DNA from: Auriscalpium vulgare
Lineage: Eukaryota; Basidiomycota; Agaricomycetes; Russulales; Auriscalpiaceae
Direction: 5' to 3'
Assembly (NCBI GenBank): GCA_019915015.1
Contig: JAHBBC010000004.1
Coordinates: 124,001-188,000 of the forward strand
Length of the DNA: 64,000 nt
Shown in pieces: positions 54,349-64,000 of this stretch. The position numbers and the translations under genes were made by a program. How positions within the stretch are numbered: position 1 is the stretch's first letter; every line of letters starts with the position of its first letter. The notes beneath the pieces were generated by a model. It worked only from the letters and a program-made list of their open reading frames with translations. It had not been told where the DNA came from and did not search any database.

Positions 54349-56175
54349 AAAACCCAGACGCTTCGTCTCCTCGCTGTCAGCGCTCGGGCCAAAAAGCGAC
54401 GTCACAGACGGGGTCAAAGCCGCGATGACATCCGCGGACGGACCTATCGAGTCCGTTGGCTTCATAACAGCGACGTCCATCTTGTAGAGGTCACGAACAA
54501 TTCCGCCTGTAGCGAACGGCACATCAGCCGCGTTCAGGTAGACAATTCTACCTTTGCCGGTTTGTGTATTGACGCCCTTGCGGTCGAGCCTCGACCCAGA
54601 TATGAGGTTGCACCGTGCGGACGGGATGTGGAGCACATTGGAGATGGAAAAGGTCCGTGAAGTACCATCATACGTGGCCTGCATGACAACCTTCCCTTTT
54701 CCGACCGCTTGGGCGCACAGACTGGTTCCGAAACCATGGACGTTCAGTGGTGAGTCAAATGTGGTGTACTCATGGAAGATGTCGGCGTTGTGGAAGATGT
54801 GACGCGATGCCCCAGTATCATGGTTCACCGAGTCGTCCTGATCTGCATGGACGTTGAGTGCAATCGCATTGACGCGGATCTCTTCATCGAGGTGAATCTC
54901 GTCATCCGGATGGTCGTCTTCTGGCAAAGCCAACATAAACGCAAAACCATCGCCCAAACCTCCGACGACATCCTCGACCTCTTCATCGCCATCCTGAGTG
55001 CTGTCGGCTAAGCCAGCAAAGCGCACCCCAGCATTAGGCGCAGCCTTAGCATGACGTTCCAGAGCCTGCTTTCGGCGTGCTGCAACGCGAGCCTCTGGCG
55101 CGAGGTGGATGTCGCGTCTACCTTTGTAGTTCTCTGGATACTGTCCGGCTTTCCCTCCACCATAAGAAAAACAGTCGGACTTGCTGTGACCCACCGGCAT
55201 CTCGCAATGCGTGTTCTCGCAGATGGTGCGAACATTTGAGCGGTGCTGCGCATTGTAGGGAGCGGGACGCCTGTCGTTGCACTGCGCGCTCCTGTCAGCG
55301 CGGCGATCGCCTTGATTGTTGGAAGCTCCAGCAGCATAAGCTCCAGGGACCGCTTCACCGCGGTCATGGCTGACGCGGGCCTTGCCTTTCGCAATGAGTG
55401 CATTGATCGACACGACAGATGGAGCAATCTTCTGCTCAACTTCCTCGTGCTTGATGCGCTGGAGAACAGCTGCGGACGTCACCGGGCGATTCATCGCATC
55501 GCCCTGCCGAACCTTCTCCCGAAGAGAATCACGACAGTAGCGCCAGTTTTCGGATCCGGTCATGAGAGTGACAAGATGCTTGGCAAATTCTGTGTCGGGC
55601 ATCATGAGAGGATCGGCTTCACGAAGCTTCTGGTGCAGCTGAACCATGATCTGTCGCCACACGACTGGATCGTCATGGATGCCGCACTGGTTCGCAATAA
55701 TCTGCTGTTTGATGGTGATTGCAGTGAGGGCATTTGCTGGCTCGTACTCGTTCTTGAGCGCGATCCAGGCGTCATGAGCAGAGGTGCATCCTCGGACAAC
55801 GTAGAGCTTGTCGCTAGGAACAGCGCGGACAATAACAGCTAGAGCTTTCTTATCGGCCAAGAACCAGCTCTCCGCCTTCTTGTTGGCAGCATTGACTTCG
55901 TCCTCGTTGCCTGGGATCGTGATACTAGCGGGCGCACCAGCAGCATCTACACCGTCAACCAGCATACTCGAGCGGAGTACCGGGATGGCAGGAGGCTTGT
56001 AGTCCGGTCCATCGACATAAGACCAGTACCCAGCAGCGTCGAGATCAAGAATGGACTTCTGCTTGAACTCGCTATAGTTGTTCGAGCCGTCTTCCTCCTC
56101 TTTGATAGGAGTAAGTGTGATCTTCTTCCAATCCATCGTCTCTTTGTCAGTCGAGTTGTTCTGATTAATTGACAT
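54337..56175 (-). CDS. Copia Gag-protease
   Basis: ATG 56175 (MSINQNNSTDKETMDW) is preferred over the ATG inside the LTR. The Gag core has DAWIALKNEYEP and the UBN2-like helical region. A zinc-knuckle-like CENTHCEMPVGHSKSDC (about residue 316) has an atypical first spacing. Protease HDTGASRHIF (about residue 450) keeps DTG. The pre-integrase segment follows, and the frame stops at TAA 54339-54337, next to a GGGTTTT heptamer. Confidence 0.85.
   Translation of the reverse strand: MSINQNNSTDKETMDWKKITLTPIKEEEDGSNNYSEFKQKSILDLDAAGYWSYVDGPDYKPPAIPVLRSSMLVDGVDAAGAPASITIPGNEDEVNAANKKAESWFLADKKALAVIVRAVPSDKLYVVRGCTSAHDAWIALKNEYEPANALTAITIKQQIIANQCGIHDDPVVWRQIMVQLHQKLREADPLMMPDTEFAKHLVTLMTGSENWRYCRDSLREKVRQGDAMNRPVTSAAVLQRIKHEEVEQKIAPSVVSINALIAKGKARVSHDRGEAVPGAYAAGASNNQGDRRADRSAQCNDRRPAPYNAQHRSNVRTICENTHCEMPVGHSKSDCFSYGGGKAGQYPENYKGRRDIHLAPEARVAARRKQALERHAKAAPNAGVRFAGLADSTQDGDEEVEDVVGGLGDGFAFMLALPEDDHPDDEIHLDEEIRVNAIALNVHADQDDSVNHDTGASRHIFHNADIFHEYTTFDSPLNVHGFGTSLCAQAVGKGKVVMQATYDGTSRTFSISNVLHIPSARCNLISGSRLDRKGVNTQTGKGRIVYLNAADVPFATGGIVRDLYKMDVAVMKPTDSIGPSADVIAALTPSVTSLFGPSADSEETKRLGFSIV
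54349..54355 (-). promoter_or_regulatory. Candidate -1 frameshift heptamer in Copia
   Basis: On the minus strand CTG GGT TTT TCC contains G GGT TTT in the gag frame, four codons before the stop; a -1 slip leads into the integrase frame. A one-base indel in the GGGTTTTT run would look the same. Confidence 0.4.
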
Positions 56176-56327
56176 GTGTGCTCTGTTCGAGAAGACGTCG
56201 GCAATGAAGGAATAGGATGGGATGTGGTGGTAAAACAAGTGATACGACGGCTGATAGGTCTGTGCGACGAGAGTTGTTGCAAAAGTCGATTTCTGTTGGG
56301 CTTTAGTTCGCAACAGGGCCCATAACC

Positions 56328-56536
56328 TATCAATTAAATAGACTGGTGCGGAGCTGGTGCGGAGCAAGAAGAGTTCATTAGATACAGGATCATGAGACGA
56401 CAATAATACAGAGCTCATACCTGGTGCGGAGCAAGAAGAGTTAAAGGGGCTTGCTCCGCCCAGGATCTACTAAGTCCTCAGCCACACTGCCTCTGTCTCA
56501 CATCTCTACGCCTCCGACGCTAGTCATGCTTCAACA
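56328..56536 (-). repeat. Copia 5' LTR
   Basis: Copy of 51168-51376, followed on its strand by GGTTATGGGCCC, where a primer binding site is expected. Confidence 0.9.
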
Positions 56537-56541
56537 CGTCT
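56537..56541. other. Target site duplication of the Copia element, right
   Basis: CGTCT, matching 51163-51167. Confidence 0.8.
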
Positions 56542-57266
56542 TCTCTAGGGCGACTGGGGAAGTCGTGAAGGGTGACAACTTTTCGCTGCATGTCATCAAG
56601 CTCGAAGTTGGGATGGTGTTGTGAGTGCTTTATTTGCGTTTCCCGCACAAAAGCTAGTGACCGAGTTATGCCGTTTTTGTGCACAGAGTGATGCCACCGG
56701 GGGTTTGGCATATGGTGTACACTCCGGTAAACAGCATAATGTACGGGGGGCACTTCATGTGCTATGACGCACTCCACCTTACCCTCTGGTCTCGCCGCAA
56801 CGACCAACGCACCGGCAAGTACGCCACTAATGCCGACCACGTTGGGGTGAAAAGGAAGTTGGCGCGAATGGCAATGGCCCTTCAGTTGCGAGCGAAACGT
56901 GAGCACATCGCACTCTTGTTTGACATAGGAGGATAGAGTCCTGATACTCTGTCAGCATTGACCATGACATCCTTAATGGCCCTCGCCGAGATGATCATCC
57001 ATCCGGATGCCTACGTTGCGACAGCTGCACCGGCACCACCTCCGGGTGCCAAGTACGAAGACGACGTCGAGGTGATTGTTGCACATCGCATCCTGAAGGC
57101 GATATGCATCGCCAACGGTATATCACTCTCCCAATTGCCCAGGTGGCAGGATAGTACTTTAGCATGGGACCAGCCTGGTACGCTCACAGTCGATCTGAGC
57201 ATACTTGGAGAGCAAATGAATGTGCAGCGACGTGAATCAATATGTTCAGTTCAGCGGATATATACC

Positions 57267-57284
57267 GGCGGGATATATCCCGCC
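57267..57284. repeat. Perfect 18-bp palindrome in the left arm
   Basis: GGCGGGATATATCCCGCC equals its own reverse complement. A 16-bp form lies at 58203-58218 in the right arm. Confidence 0.9.
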
Positions 57285-57945
57285 ACGGATGAATCTGTCG
57301 CGGGATACATTTGACGGATATCTGGGGGGACTAACCACACAGATATCCGTGTGGGGACCCCCAACACCGATATCGTTGCTGCGGTCAAAATACAAACAAA
57401 GCGAGAGTCGAACCGGCGGCCTTTGCACTGCGACAACACAACTTACCGCTGCGTCAAGAGACTACATGTACGACATTGAACGTACAGGATATATCGCGCT
57501 GTTTTTTGCACAGAAACCAGCCCTGCCCATCAAATTTCACCGCATACATCGCGATCGTTCACGGGCACAGACTGGGCGGCGCTGCGGGAGTCCACGACTA
57601 TAGTGTGTGCCCGTGCCAGAACAGGCATGGCTTGATGCGCGAGGGTTAAATTCACGCGCGACGCTAGGAACGGAACGGAATAACAACTCACCAAAGACCT
57701 CGAGGACTGAGCGACGGTGACGACGAGGTGTTCATGCGTTGGGTCGGTGGCTGCGCAGGGATGCCAGCGGTTTGTGGGGGATGAAAATGGGCGCGATTGT
57801 CACAGAGCGCACTGGGACACACCCGGACCAGCTGATTTTCCCGCAGCTGCACATCGAGGATGTGAAATCTGATGGGCAGGGTTGGTTTCTACGCGGAAAA
57901 CAGCTCGATATATCCTGTACGTTCAATATTGTACATGTAGCATCT

Positions 57946-58008
57946 TGACGCGGCGGTAAGTTGTGCTGTCACGGCGCGAAGGTCGTCGGTTCGACTCTCG
58001 CTCGGTTT
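57946..58008 (+). ncRNA. tRNA-derived (SINE-like) segment, right arm
   Basis: GCGGCGGTAAGTTGTG resembles a D-arm/A box and CGGTCGTCGGTTCGACTC-like sequence (GGTTCGACTC) resembles a B box. The inverted copy at about 57403-57465 reads GCAGCGGTAAGTTGTG...CGCCGGTTCGACTC, closer to a true tRNA. I do not see a complete cloverleaf, so it is tRNA-derived rather than a functional tRNA. Confidence 0.45.
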
Positions 58009-58241
58009 GTATTTTGACCGCAGCAGCGATATCGGTGTTGGGGGTACCCACACGGATATCTGTGCAAAGATATCCATGTGCCCACTGCACGGATACCTGT
58101 GCCCCCGATATCCGTGTGCGGCGCGGCGAGAGATATCGCAGTCGCGCACGCCTGTCTGCTGTGATTGCGCGTGTGATATTTACCGCGACAGATTCATCCG
58201 TTGCGGGATATATCCCGCCCGGATGTATCTCTTCAACTGAA

Positions 58242-59006
58242 GTCCCTCCGTGAATACCTTGCGCGGCCGGTTTGGTAATATTCGAAGGTGTAGTGGTAGT
58301 TATTTATGAGCATGTAAAAGCCATCTTATTACTTGTCCTTTTTCCTGGCTGGTCTCGAGATCAATGGGTACCTGTGATTTGGCTCATATGTGATGTTATT
58401 GGCGTGTAGCTAGCTAGCTACATTGTGTATGGTCCGTTTATGTAACCCTGTTCACTGCCCGTACCCATTGCTGACCGTGCCCACAGCACTCATGCGCCGG
58501 TATCCTAGCATCAACACGCTGTTGCGCGCGTGATCTGCGTGATGCCTCCGTCGTGCAACGGCTGCACCGCTGCACCTCGAGGATCCATCTGGCGCCAAAA
58601 CATGAGGTTGTCCCAGGCGCTATGCGCTGCCAACTGTGCGCGGTGATGATAGCCCCAGACGACATGTGCGGCACGCTGGCTTTGCTATCCGCCCGCATGC
58701 AGAACCGCGGGCACGCACGGCGCACGCAATTGCGTGCAACGGCGTGAGCGCGACCGTGTGCCCGCAGGCAAATGAGAGCCCCGCCGTCTCACTGCATGGC
58801 AGGCCCGCGGGCTTCCACGTGGCGGCGCATGAGCCCGTCCGGCTTGACGCGCTTGCGGCCTGGGCACCCGTGATGGCAGCGTCGCTGTTGAAAAGCTATG
58901 TATAGCAGACATATACATCAGATAGAGACCGCATAGTGGCTGTCCGCCTCTCTCCCATTCTCCTCCTTGCACCGCGCCCCGCCGGTCGTTGTAGCCTATG
59001 GTAACC
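58242..59006. other. Interval with no gene recognised
   Basis: Plus-strand frames with CPTC-like and Arg/Ala-rich sequence exist, but no domain or consistent splicing is seen. Confidence 0.4.
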
Positions 59007-60262
59007 TCATTCATCTAATGACGAGTGCCTGTCCTCCTCCTGCCCCTGTGCAACCGCTGCACGCTGCTGCTTCTGACGAGTTCGCTTTGCGCCTCCGCGC
59101 CGCGTCCGCTTCTTTGGCTCAGAGGGTCCGCCTGTGCCGCCCTGCTCTGATGCCAACTCTGCTCGGTTTTTGGCAGCGTCGGCCTGCAGCACAGTGAGAT
59201 CTCTTGAGTCCTTTCCTGTGCACTTCTTGCAGGCACACTTCTCTTTATAATACCCTGATGCGCTATATAGCACAGTGATTTCCTCGTCCGGCTCAATGTT
59301 GCGAACCGTGGTCACCGTGCAGGCAGCAGTCTGTGGAATGGGCAAGATCTGGTGAAATATGATGATCATCTGCATGAGGGCATCCAGGATAGATGCTGTA
59401 CATACATGGCAATTTGGATCACAGTCATGATTGATGAGCCTGAAAGGGCCGAGGATGGCGCATGGTCCGGGCGGCCCAGTCTGGGATGAAGTGCGCTCTA
59501 TGATGGAGGGACCTCCGGCCGGGACGCTGTCGGAGCTCATCGAGCTACACGCCTCAAAGAGCACAATGCCTGCTTCAATACGTACTCTCGATTTGAGGCC
59601 CAGCCCCACAGTGGATCCAAATGCGACCCGCGTGATTTGAAGGCGGCTGCGCTCACTGTATAGAACGGCATACCGGAACAACAAACTAAGGAGATCAGGC
59701 AGGTTCATTATACTTTCGGAAACCAGACTCACTGTTCCAGCAGTCCGAACCACTGTGAGGATGCATCCTGAAAAGCAGGGATGTTTGACATGAGGGTGCG
59801 CACGGTGTCGTTGACGTTCTCCTTGGTAACTCCAACCAGACGGTTAAACAGAGGTGCACATATTTTTGCACCCTGCCTAAGCTGCTCATTGAATGGGACA
59901 TCTGAGACGTTCAATTCTTGTCGGCGCGTCATCGCAGGGTAGAGGATGCAAGCACCTGCCGGTGGCAACACCGCCCTTGATGTTGTTGGCATGGCATGGC
60001 TCCCAAATGGCAGGGACGGCTCTGGAAAGAGCGCATTATAACGGTTGAGACCGCTTTTGGATGAAAACAGTGTGGCGACAATGAGATCATCCGCGCGTGC
60101 AAGGAGGGTGAATGGATATGATGTTTGATTGAGCTGATAGATGTGATCCAGCATTGGATCTGTGGATTGTGTAGTTGGATCCCAAGCATTTTTGGGTGCC
60201 TCCACTAGTGATCGCAAGCTACGTGCCGTGCGCGGGGGATTGAGAGGACGAGGATGCAACAT
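59007..60262 (-). CDS. SET-domain protein (putative lysine methyltransferase)
   Basis: ATG 60262 (MLHPRPLNPPRTARSL). Exon 1 ends at GLLE plus CA; a 46-nt intron (GTGAGTCTGG...CCTTAG) leads to LLFRYAVLYSERSR in the second frame. The SET core has FGSTVGLGLKS, then FRLINHDCDPNC, the AdoMet/active-site motif, and RNIEPDEEITVLY. A 75-nt in-frame intron after NCH is likely, because removing it brings the core close to normal length. A post-SET-like CACKKC follows, then a basic tail (PKKRTRRGGAKRTRQKQ). Such proteins methylate histone or other lysines. The N-terminal 180 residues are unfamiliar. Confidence 0.7.
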
Positions 60263-61545
60263 GGTGGTGATCTATGGCAATGAGAACAAGAACGGCGAGA
60301 CAGAGACGCCCTGCATTGAAGTCACTGCGAATGTGTCACAGTCAGTTGTCACACTTTCACAGCTCCCATCGCAATGGCTTGCTCATGGACCACAAGGCCC
60401 GAGTCGTTTCAAACGTCCAGGTATGCTTAGGATAATTTAAACAACACTATCTACCATGCGCACAGTCCCCGCGCTGCGTCAGGCTTGTGCCCGCTTGGTG
60501 CACGCAACAAGAGCATGTGGGGACGGCGTGCTCAGCATCACAGCGTGCTTGCAGCAATATGCTCCAATGAGCACTGCCGCCTTAAAGCACTCAACACTGG
60601 GTGCCGAACAAGCCGCACACCAGACATCGCACCCCACCCGCCATTGATGCCGAGTACATTTTTTGACCCTCACCATCCTGAAACGCCTCGGGGTTCCACA
60701 TGGCCTTTACCACAACTGAATATTCAACATCTACCCCCGCTAGTCCCAATGCGAGCCTGCGAGCCACCTCCAGCTCTGCACGTCTCTCCTAAGTCTGCGC
60801 GCTCCTGCGGCTTCTGAATTTGAACCGCAGAGCTCATGAAGAAGGCCAGACACGTCAAGCTCAAAGTGTTCAAGATCGGATGCGTCCGGGACGCCAGCAC
60901 TGACTGTTGCACTCACAGGCGACGCGCTCAACATGGACCTGCTCGCGCTGCTGTGCGACCGTGACCACATGGTCTACCACAGCAATGCACAGCTCTGCGT
61001 GCTCTCTGCGCATTTTTATGTTGTCTGGGCGTGCCGCCAGACGCTCGCCGCGTTCTGCGCGGGCATACCCCCTAGCCACCTCTTGCTCATCCACCATGTG
61101 CAACCGCCGAGACTCTACGGACCCACGCGTGCAGACCCGGCTACGGGAGCACAGCGTAGCCCGCAGAGCTCAGGTCCTGGACATGAAGTGGATGGAAGGT
61201 GGTGGTGGTCAAGTGAGAGATATGATACGCGCCCTTTACACGTCTTATGTCGGAGTCTGAACTTTGAAAGTCAGCTGTGGCGGGCAGAAGCTGACTCGCA
61301 CAACGCGCACCCTTTCTCCCAATTCCTCCTTGATTTTCCTCACCTTGCGCTTGTCCCTTCAATGACTCATGAACATGCCACGCTGCGCCGACACGCTCTT
61401 CGTGCGCGACAGGGATCGCGCTCCGGATCATCACGTCCATTACCCTAATGCAGCTTCAAGCGTGCAGAAGACACGCAGCAACTGTGCGTGCGCCATACAG
61501 CTACCCTTCAAGTAGCTAGTGTCAGTTCAATTCTGACAAATACTA
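60263..61545. other. Interval with possible unrecognised exons
   Basis: A 171-codon plus-strand frame (60933-61448) and several shorter frames are present. Segments such as LMKKARHVKLKVFKIGC (from 60835) look protein-like but I cannot assemble a gene or name a family. A TATAAAT at 61549-61555 may serve the kinase fragment downstream. Confidence 0.3.
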
Positions 61546-61912
61546 TGATATAAATAACGACCATCGCCCTGCAACGCGCGGCCCGCTTGCTCTACCGACT
61601 GCGTTGCGCTGTTGCTCACTCCTCACCGCGCCCGTCTGCGGCGGCTCGTCGAGTCAGTGGCACACCCCGACGACGTTGTGCTCAACGATCGACCGGTGTG
61701 TGTCGCTTGCGCTCCTGCCCAACCCCACCCCACCGACGTTCTCCCCGCCCATCACAGTCGGCCCTCTCCCGCTCATCTGTGCATCCAGCGTCATGCCCAC
61801 TTTTGATGTGCACACTCTCCGCTCTCAACACCGCAAGACCACCGGAGTTCCCCCTCTGGGAGCGAGCCGCCGCCCGGTGCAGGCGACTCGACAATAGTGG
61901 GCGGCATTACGG

Positions 61913-62353
61913 TTGGCAGAGAACGTCCTCATCTGCATCGACGACATCATGTGTGGTAAGCAGGCACATACGCCTCCCCTGCTTGCATGCTCACGTTCCC
62001 TCAGCTATTCGAACTCCTCGCTGGCGGCGACTACCTCTTCAACCCTCAAGCGGGCTCTTGGTACATCAAGGACAAAGACCATATCGCCCAGATCATCGAG
62101 CTCATAGGCGAGTTTCCGCAGATGCCCGCACTCCAAGGGAAGTACAACTCCGGCTTCTTTACCGGCAAAGGTGCGTCTCCGGCTCCATCTTCCTGGCACG
62201 CACCCGCTCACGCTCGGCCGTGCAGGTGAGCTCCGGCACATCAACAAGCTGCGCTACTGGCTGTGCGATAAGTACGAGTGCTCGCGTGAGACGGCGCAGA
62301 CGGTTGCGTCCTTCCTGTTGCCAATTCTGTGGCATCATGGAGGAGTTTCCTGA
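61913..62353 (+). pseudogene. SRPK-like protein kinase fragment
   Basis: ENVLICIDD resembles the catalytic-loop neighbourhood (KPENVLxCIDD) of SR-protein kinases. The next exon (62005-62170) directly encodes FELLAGGDYLFNPQAG and DHIAQIIELIGEFP, and the last gives GELRHINKLRYWL to TGA 62351-62353, the SRPK C-lobe. The stretch with DFG, activation loop and APE is missing, and the splice phase between the first two pieces does not fit. It cannot be an active kinase; the N-lobe is not recognisable upstream. Confidence 0.6.
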
Positions 62354-62396
62354 TAACAAGTAGTTGCATGTAATACATTCAAGAAACGTAAATTCA

Positions 62397-63724
62397 CTAT
62401 ACTAGCGGGAACCTGCGTGTATTAGGATACATGCGCACGGTGCGTCTCCGTAGGGCCTTTGACACATCACCTTTGCGCACCTTTTCCACCCTTCCTACAG
62501 TAATGTAATCCGTAAAGCAGGTGAGCACCAAGCGAGTCCCAGAGGTTGGGGGCGTGGTGTAGTGTGCCAGCCGTCTGGCCTTGAAAGCAAACATGGTGCC
62601 CCGCTCCACTGCATATCTCTGGCGAAGCTGGGGTAAGACGACGTGCGCGCCTTTGGCATTCCCCATGGGGACAATGTGGGTGAGGAAGCGCGGGTGGTCA
62701 TTGAAGTCGATGTGAATTCTTTCGCTGCTGCCTTTCTTGATAGCAATGCACAAGCATGCCCCACCGAAGTCCAATGCCTTGCGATAGTTGGGCAGGTGGC
62801 GAACGTACTCAGCGCATCTGCGGCCAGGTCAACCATGTGCTCACATGAACATGAAAATCACATTACCGCTCGACAGAGGCCGCCTGCTCAAGATTGTGCC
62901 GGCGCAAATTCTGTCTGATCCTAGGGGCAACGTACTTCTTGAACGCCTCCAAGAAGACGTCCATAGCCTTTAGCGTCTCTGGCTTTTGGACATAGGAGTC
63001 CCTCGTGATACACAGAGGGTTACCCTGCACGCTCCACGCGCCAAGGTGGAGAGCAGGGGTGCTGGAGCGATTTTGATCGCCCTTCGGTTTTGGGAACTTT
63101 GGGTCGGTGGCCAAAAACGCGACGAGTGCGTCCTCCACGATCTTAAGGCGCTTGGCTTTGACGGCTTTTTCTATCCTCACCACTAGCGCCTCGTGATCCT
63201 GCCCATACTCCACGACCATAGGACGCGTTTCCGCATCCAGAGGAAGGTCAGCAGCGGGCGTTGGATAGTGCTCTTTGACCAGTTTGATGACGCGTGCACC
63301 AGACCGAGGTCGGCGAAGGAAGCGGTCGACAAAGTTGCCTGGCACAGACGAGTACGCTGCAACACGTCCAAGTCTACATTAGCAGCTGAATAAAGATGTT
63401 GACAGGTAAGGCATTACCGGTTTTTTTCCTATGTACTCTCAGGCAAACCTTGCGCCTCTCAGATTTAGCCCATTCTTCATTATGTCTCTTAGTCGACTCT
63501 TTGGAGCGTTTATGTTTGCCTTTGTTCTTAAACTTCTTCAGCTGTGAGGGAGCATTGTAAGAGCATGAGCACAGAAAGTTAGGTGCACATACCAGTGCTG
63601 CAGGTGATAATTCCTCCACGATCTCACCGTCCTCCACCTCAGGGCAGTATTTGCTTCGCCGCCCTGGAAAAGGACGGTTCTTGGCATAGTTCATCGGCTG
63701 AGCATCCTGGAAGCTTTCTGTCAA
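62397..63724 (-). CDS. TET/JBP-like 2OG-Fe(II) dioxygenase
   Basis: ATG 63724 (MTESFQDAQPMNYAKN). Exons: an acidic start to SPAAL, a Lys-rich exon (LKKFKNKGKHKRSK), then a large exon (about 63350-62875) ending ASVER, a 49-nt intron, and the core CAEYVRHLPNYRKALDFGG to the end at 62397. The core has IHIDFND (HxD: His 62714-62712, Asp 62708-62706), PMGNAKGAHVVLPQL, distal His in LAHYTT (62564-62562) and Arg in GTRLVL, as expected for Fe(II)- and 2-oxoglutarate-binding. Basidiomycetes carry expanded TET/JBP families that oxidise 5-methylcytosine; assignment to that branch is inference from the block order. Confidence 0.6.
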
Positions 63725-64000
63725 TCAGAACCGGGTGAAATTGTTGGCATACGTACAGATGGCCCAAGCATGTTCGACATGTTCAAGTGCAGGTGGCACA
63801 TCTCAATTTCCGCGCGAGCCAGCCAAACACAACTTCCCACGCCCTGTGCTTTTTCGCGCGCCGCGTGCCCTTTGCTGGCACTTGCTCCTTCCCTCTTCCC
63901 TCTGTCGTAAACCCGCCAGGAATAACGTGGCTTGCGTGTATACGTAGCCTCCTGGCGTGGTCAGACAAATATTGATGGTCTCATCCACCGGTTCTTACCC
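63725..64000. other. Right edge, no gene recognised
   Basis: Probably the promoter side of the dioxygenase gene; only short frames are present. Confidence 0.4.

Larger units (their letters stand above)
51168..56536 (-). mobile_element. Copia-type LTR retrotransposon
   Basis: 5369 bp with 209-bp LTRs (51168-51376 and 56328-56536) that look identical. On the minus strand the LTR begins TGTTGAAG and ends TTGATA, TG...TA instead of the usual TG...CA. The domain order Gag, protease, integrase, RT, RNase H is that of Ty1/Copia. The coding region is in three frames, so the copy needs recoding or is defective. It lies in a coding exon of the JmjC-like gene. Confidence 0.92.
49051..57314 (+). pseudogene. 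JmjC-like domain gene, split by Copia element
   Basis: ATG 49051 (MVKRLFVVPVEDPALA). Introns of 50-75 nt separate a variable N-terminus, a Pro/Ser/Asp-rich linker (49740-50040), blocks DRDKAAVLEMANAP, NHPVVVTNAYREQG and a Gln-rich coil, then a cupin-like core. The core has THHDSNGLVTW with an HxD pair (codons 51032-51040) and, after the insertion, PPGVWHMVYTP with the distal His (56709-56711), as in JmjC Fe(II)/2-oxoglutarate enzymes. Reading from 51167 into 56542 continues the frame (KEIV then FSRATGE). After an intron (56900-56957) the last exon runs LMALAEMIIHPDAY to 57240, then enters the inverted-repeat element, which supplies the stop. Catalytic activity is unproven. Confidence 0.6.
57245..58241. 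mobile_element. Inverted-repeat element made of two tRNA-like arms
   Basis: The left arm (57245-57510) and the reverse complement of the right arm (about 57900-58241) match over long stretches: TTCAGTT at the tips, GGCGGGATATATCCCGC, CGGATGAATCTGTCGCGG, GATATCGGTGTTGGGGGT, GTTTGTATTTTGACCGCAG and ATGTAG. Each arm contains a tRNA-like segment. About 390 bp of unmatched sequence separates them. No convincing flanking duplication is seen. It may be a foldback or two SINE-like copies inserted head to head. Confidence 0.65.

Noticed and set aside
57946..58008. Functional tRNA gene
   Set aside because: A-box- and B-box-like words are present but acceptor and anticodon stems do not pair well.

Overview
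The window reads as nuclear DNA of a mushroom-forming basidiomycete (Agaricomycetes). Genes are cut by many introns of about 45-75 nt with GT...AG ends. It carries several DUF6533-type membrane proteins and divergent HECT-like, JmjC-like, SET and 2OG-Fe(II) dioxygenase (TET/JBP-like) genes of the kinds amplified in mushroom genomes. It is a repeat-rich accessory region; I see no conserved housekeeping block, rRNA gene, clear functional tRNA gene or CRISPR array.

Region 1 (1-16.1 kb) is a shuffled family cluster. DUF6533 genes and fragments lie on both strands (1-480 -, 1905-2290 +, 4138-5853 +, 6160-6871 -, 12190-13703 -). Two related genes of unknown function follow one another (8575-9649 and 10656-11611, +), each behind the same TATA box. 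An unknown locus is present as two inverted copies (2652-3470 + and 15240-16036 -).

Region 2 (17.2-48.5 kb) is one host gene, a HECT-like protein with a Cys/His-rich N-terminus, split by nested LTR retrotransposons. Gypsy element A (17399-44244, minus strand, 1583-bp LTRs, TSD GCGG) lies in its second exon. Gypsy element B (19680-33774, plus strand, 715-bp LTRs, TSD GCGC) lies inside A, within a gene that A carries in antisense. Both elements share the same 18-nt primer binding site, TGAT...ATCA termini, 4-bp GC-rich duplications, a gag-protease ORF, an RT-RNaseH-integrase ORF, and intron-containing cargo genes antisense to gag-pol. Every polypurine tract in A and B follows a small hairpin with an NGGA loop and changing stem sequence; A has an extra copy inside pol and B has three copies flanking its cargo modules.

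Region 3 (48.6-58.3 kb) holds a JmjC-like gene split by a Copia element (51168-56536, minus strand, TSD CGTCT) and apparently truncated at its 3' end by an inverted-repeat element built from two tRNA-like units (57245-58241). Region 4 (59-64 kb) has a SET-domain gene (-), a broken SRPK-like kinase fragment (+) and a TET/JBP-like 2OG-Fe(II) dioxygenase gene (-).

The LTR pairs of A, B and Copia look identical wherever I compared them, so all three insertions look recent. In each case, reading across the site with one target-duplication copy keeps the host frame, which independently supports the gene models.
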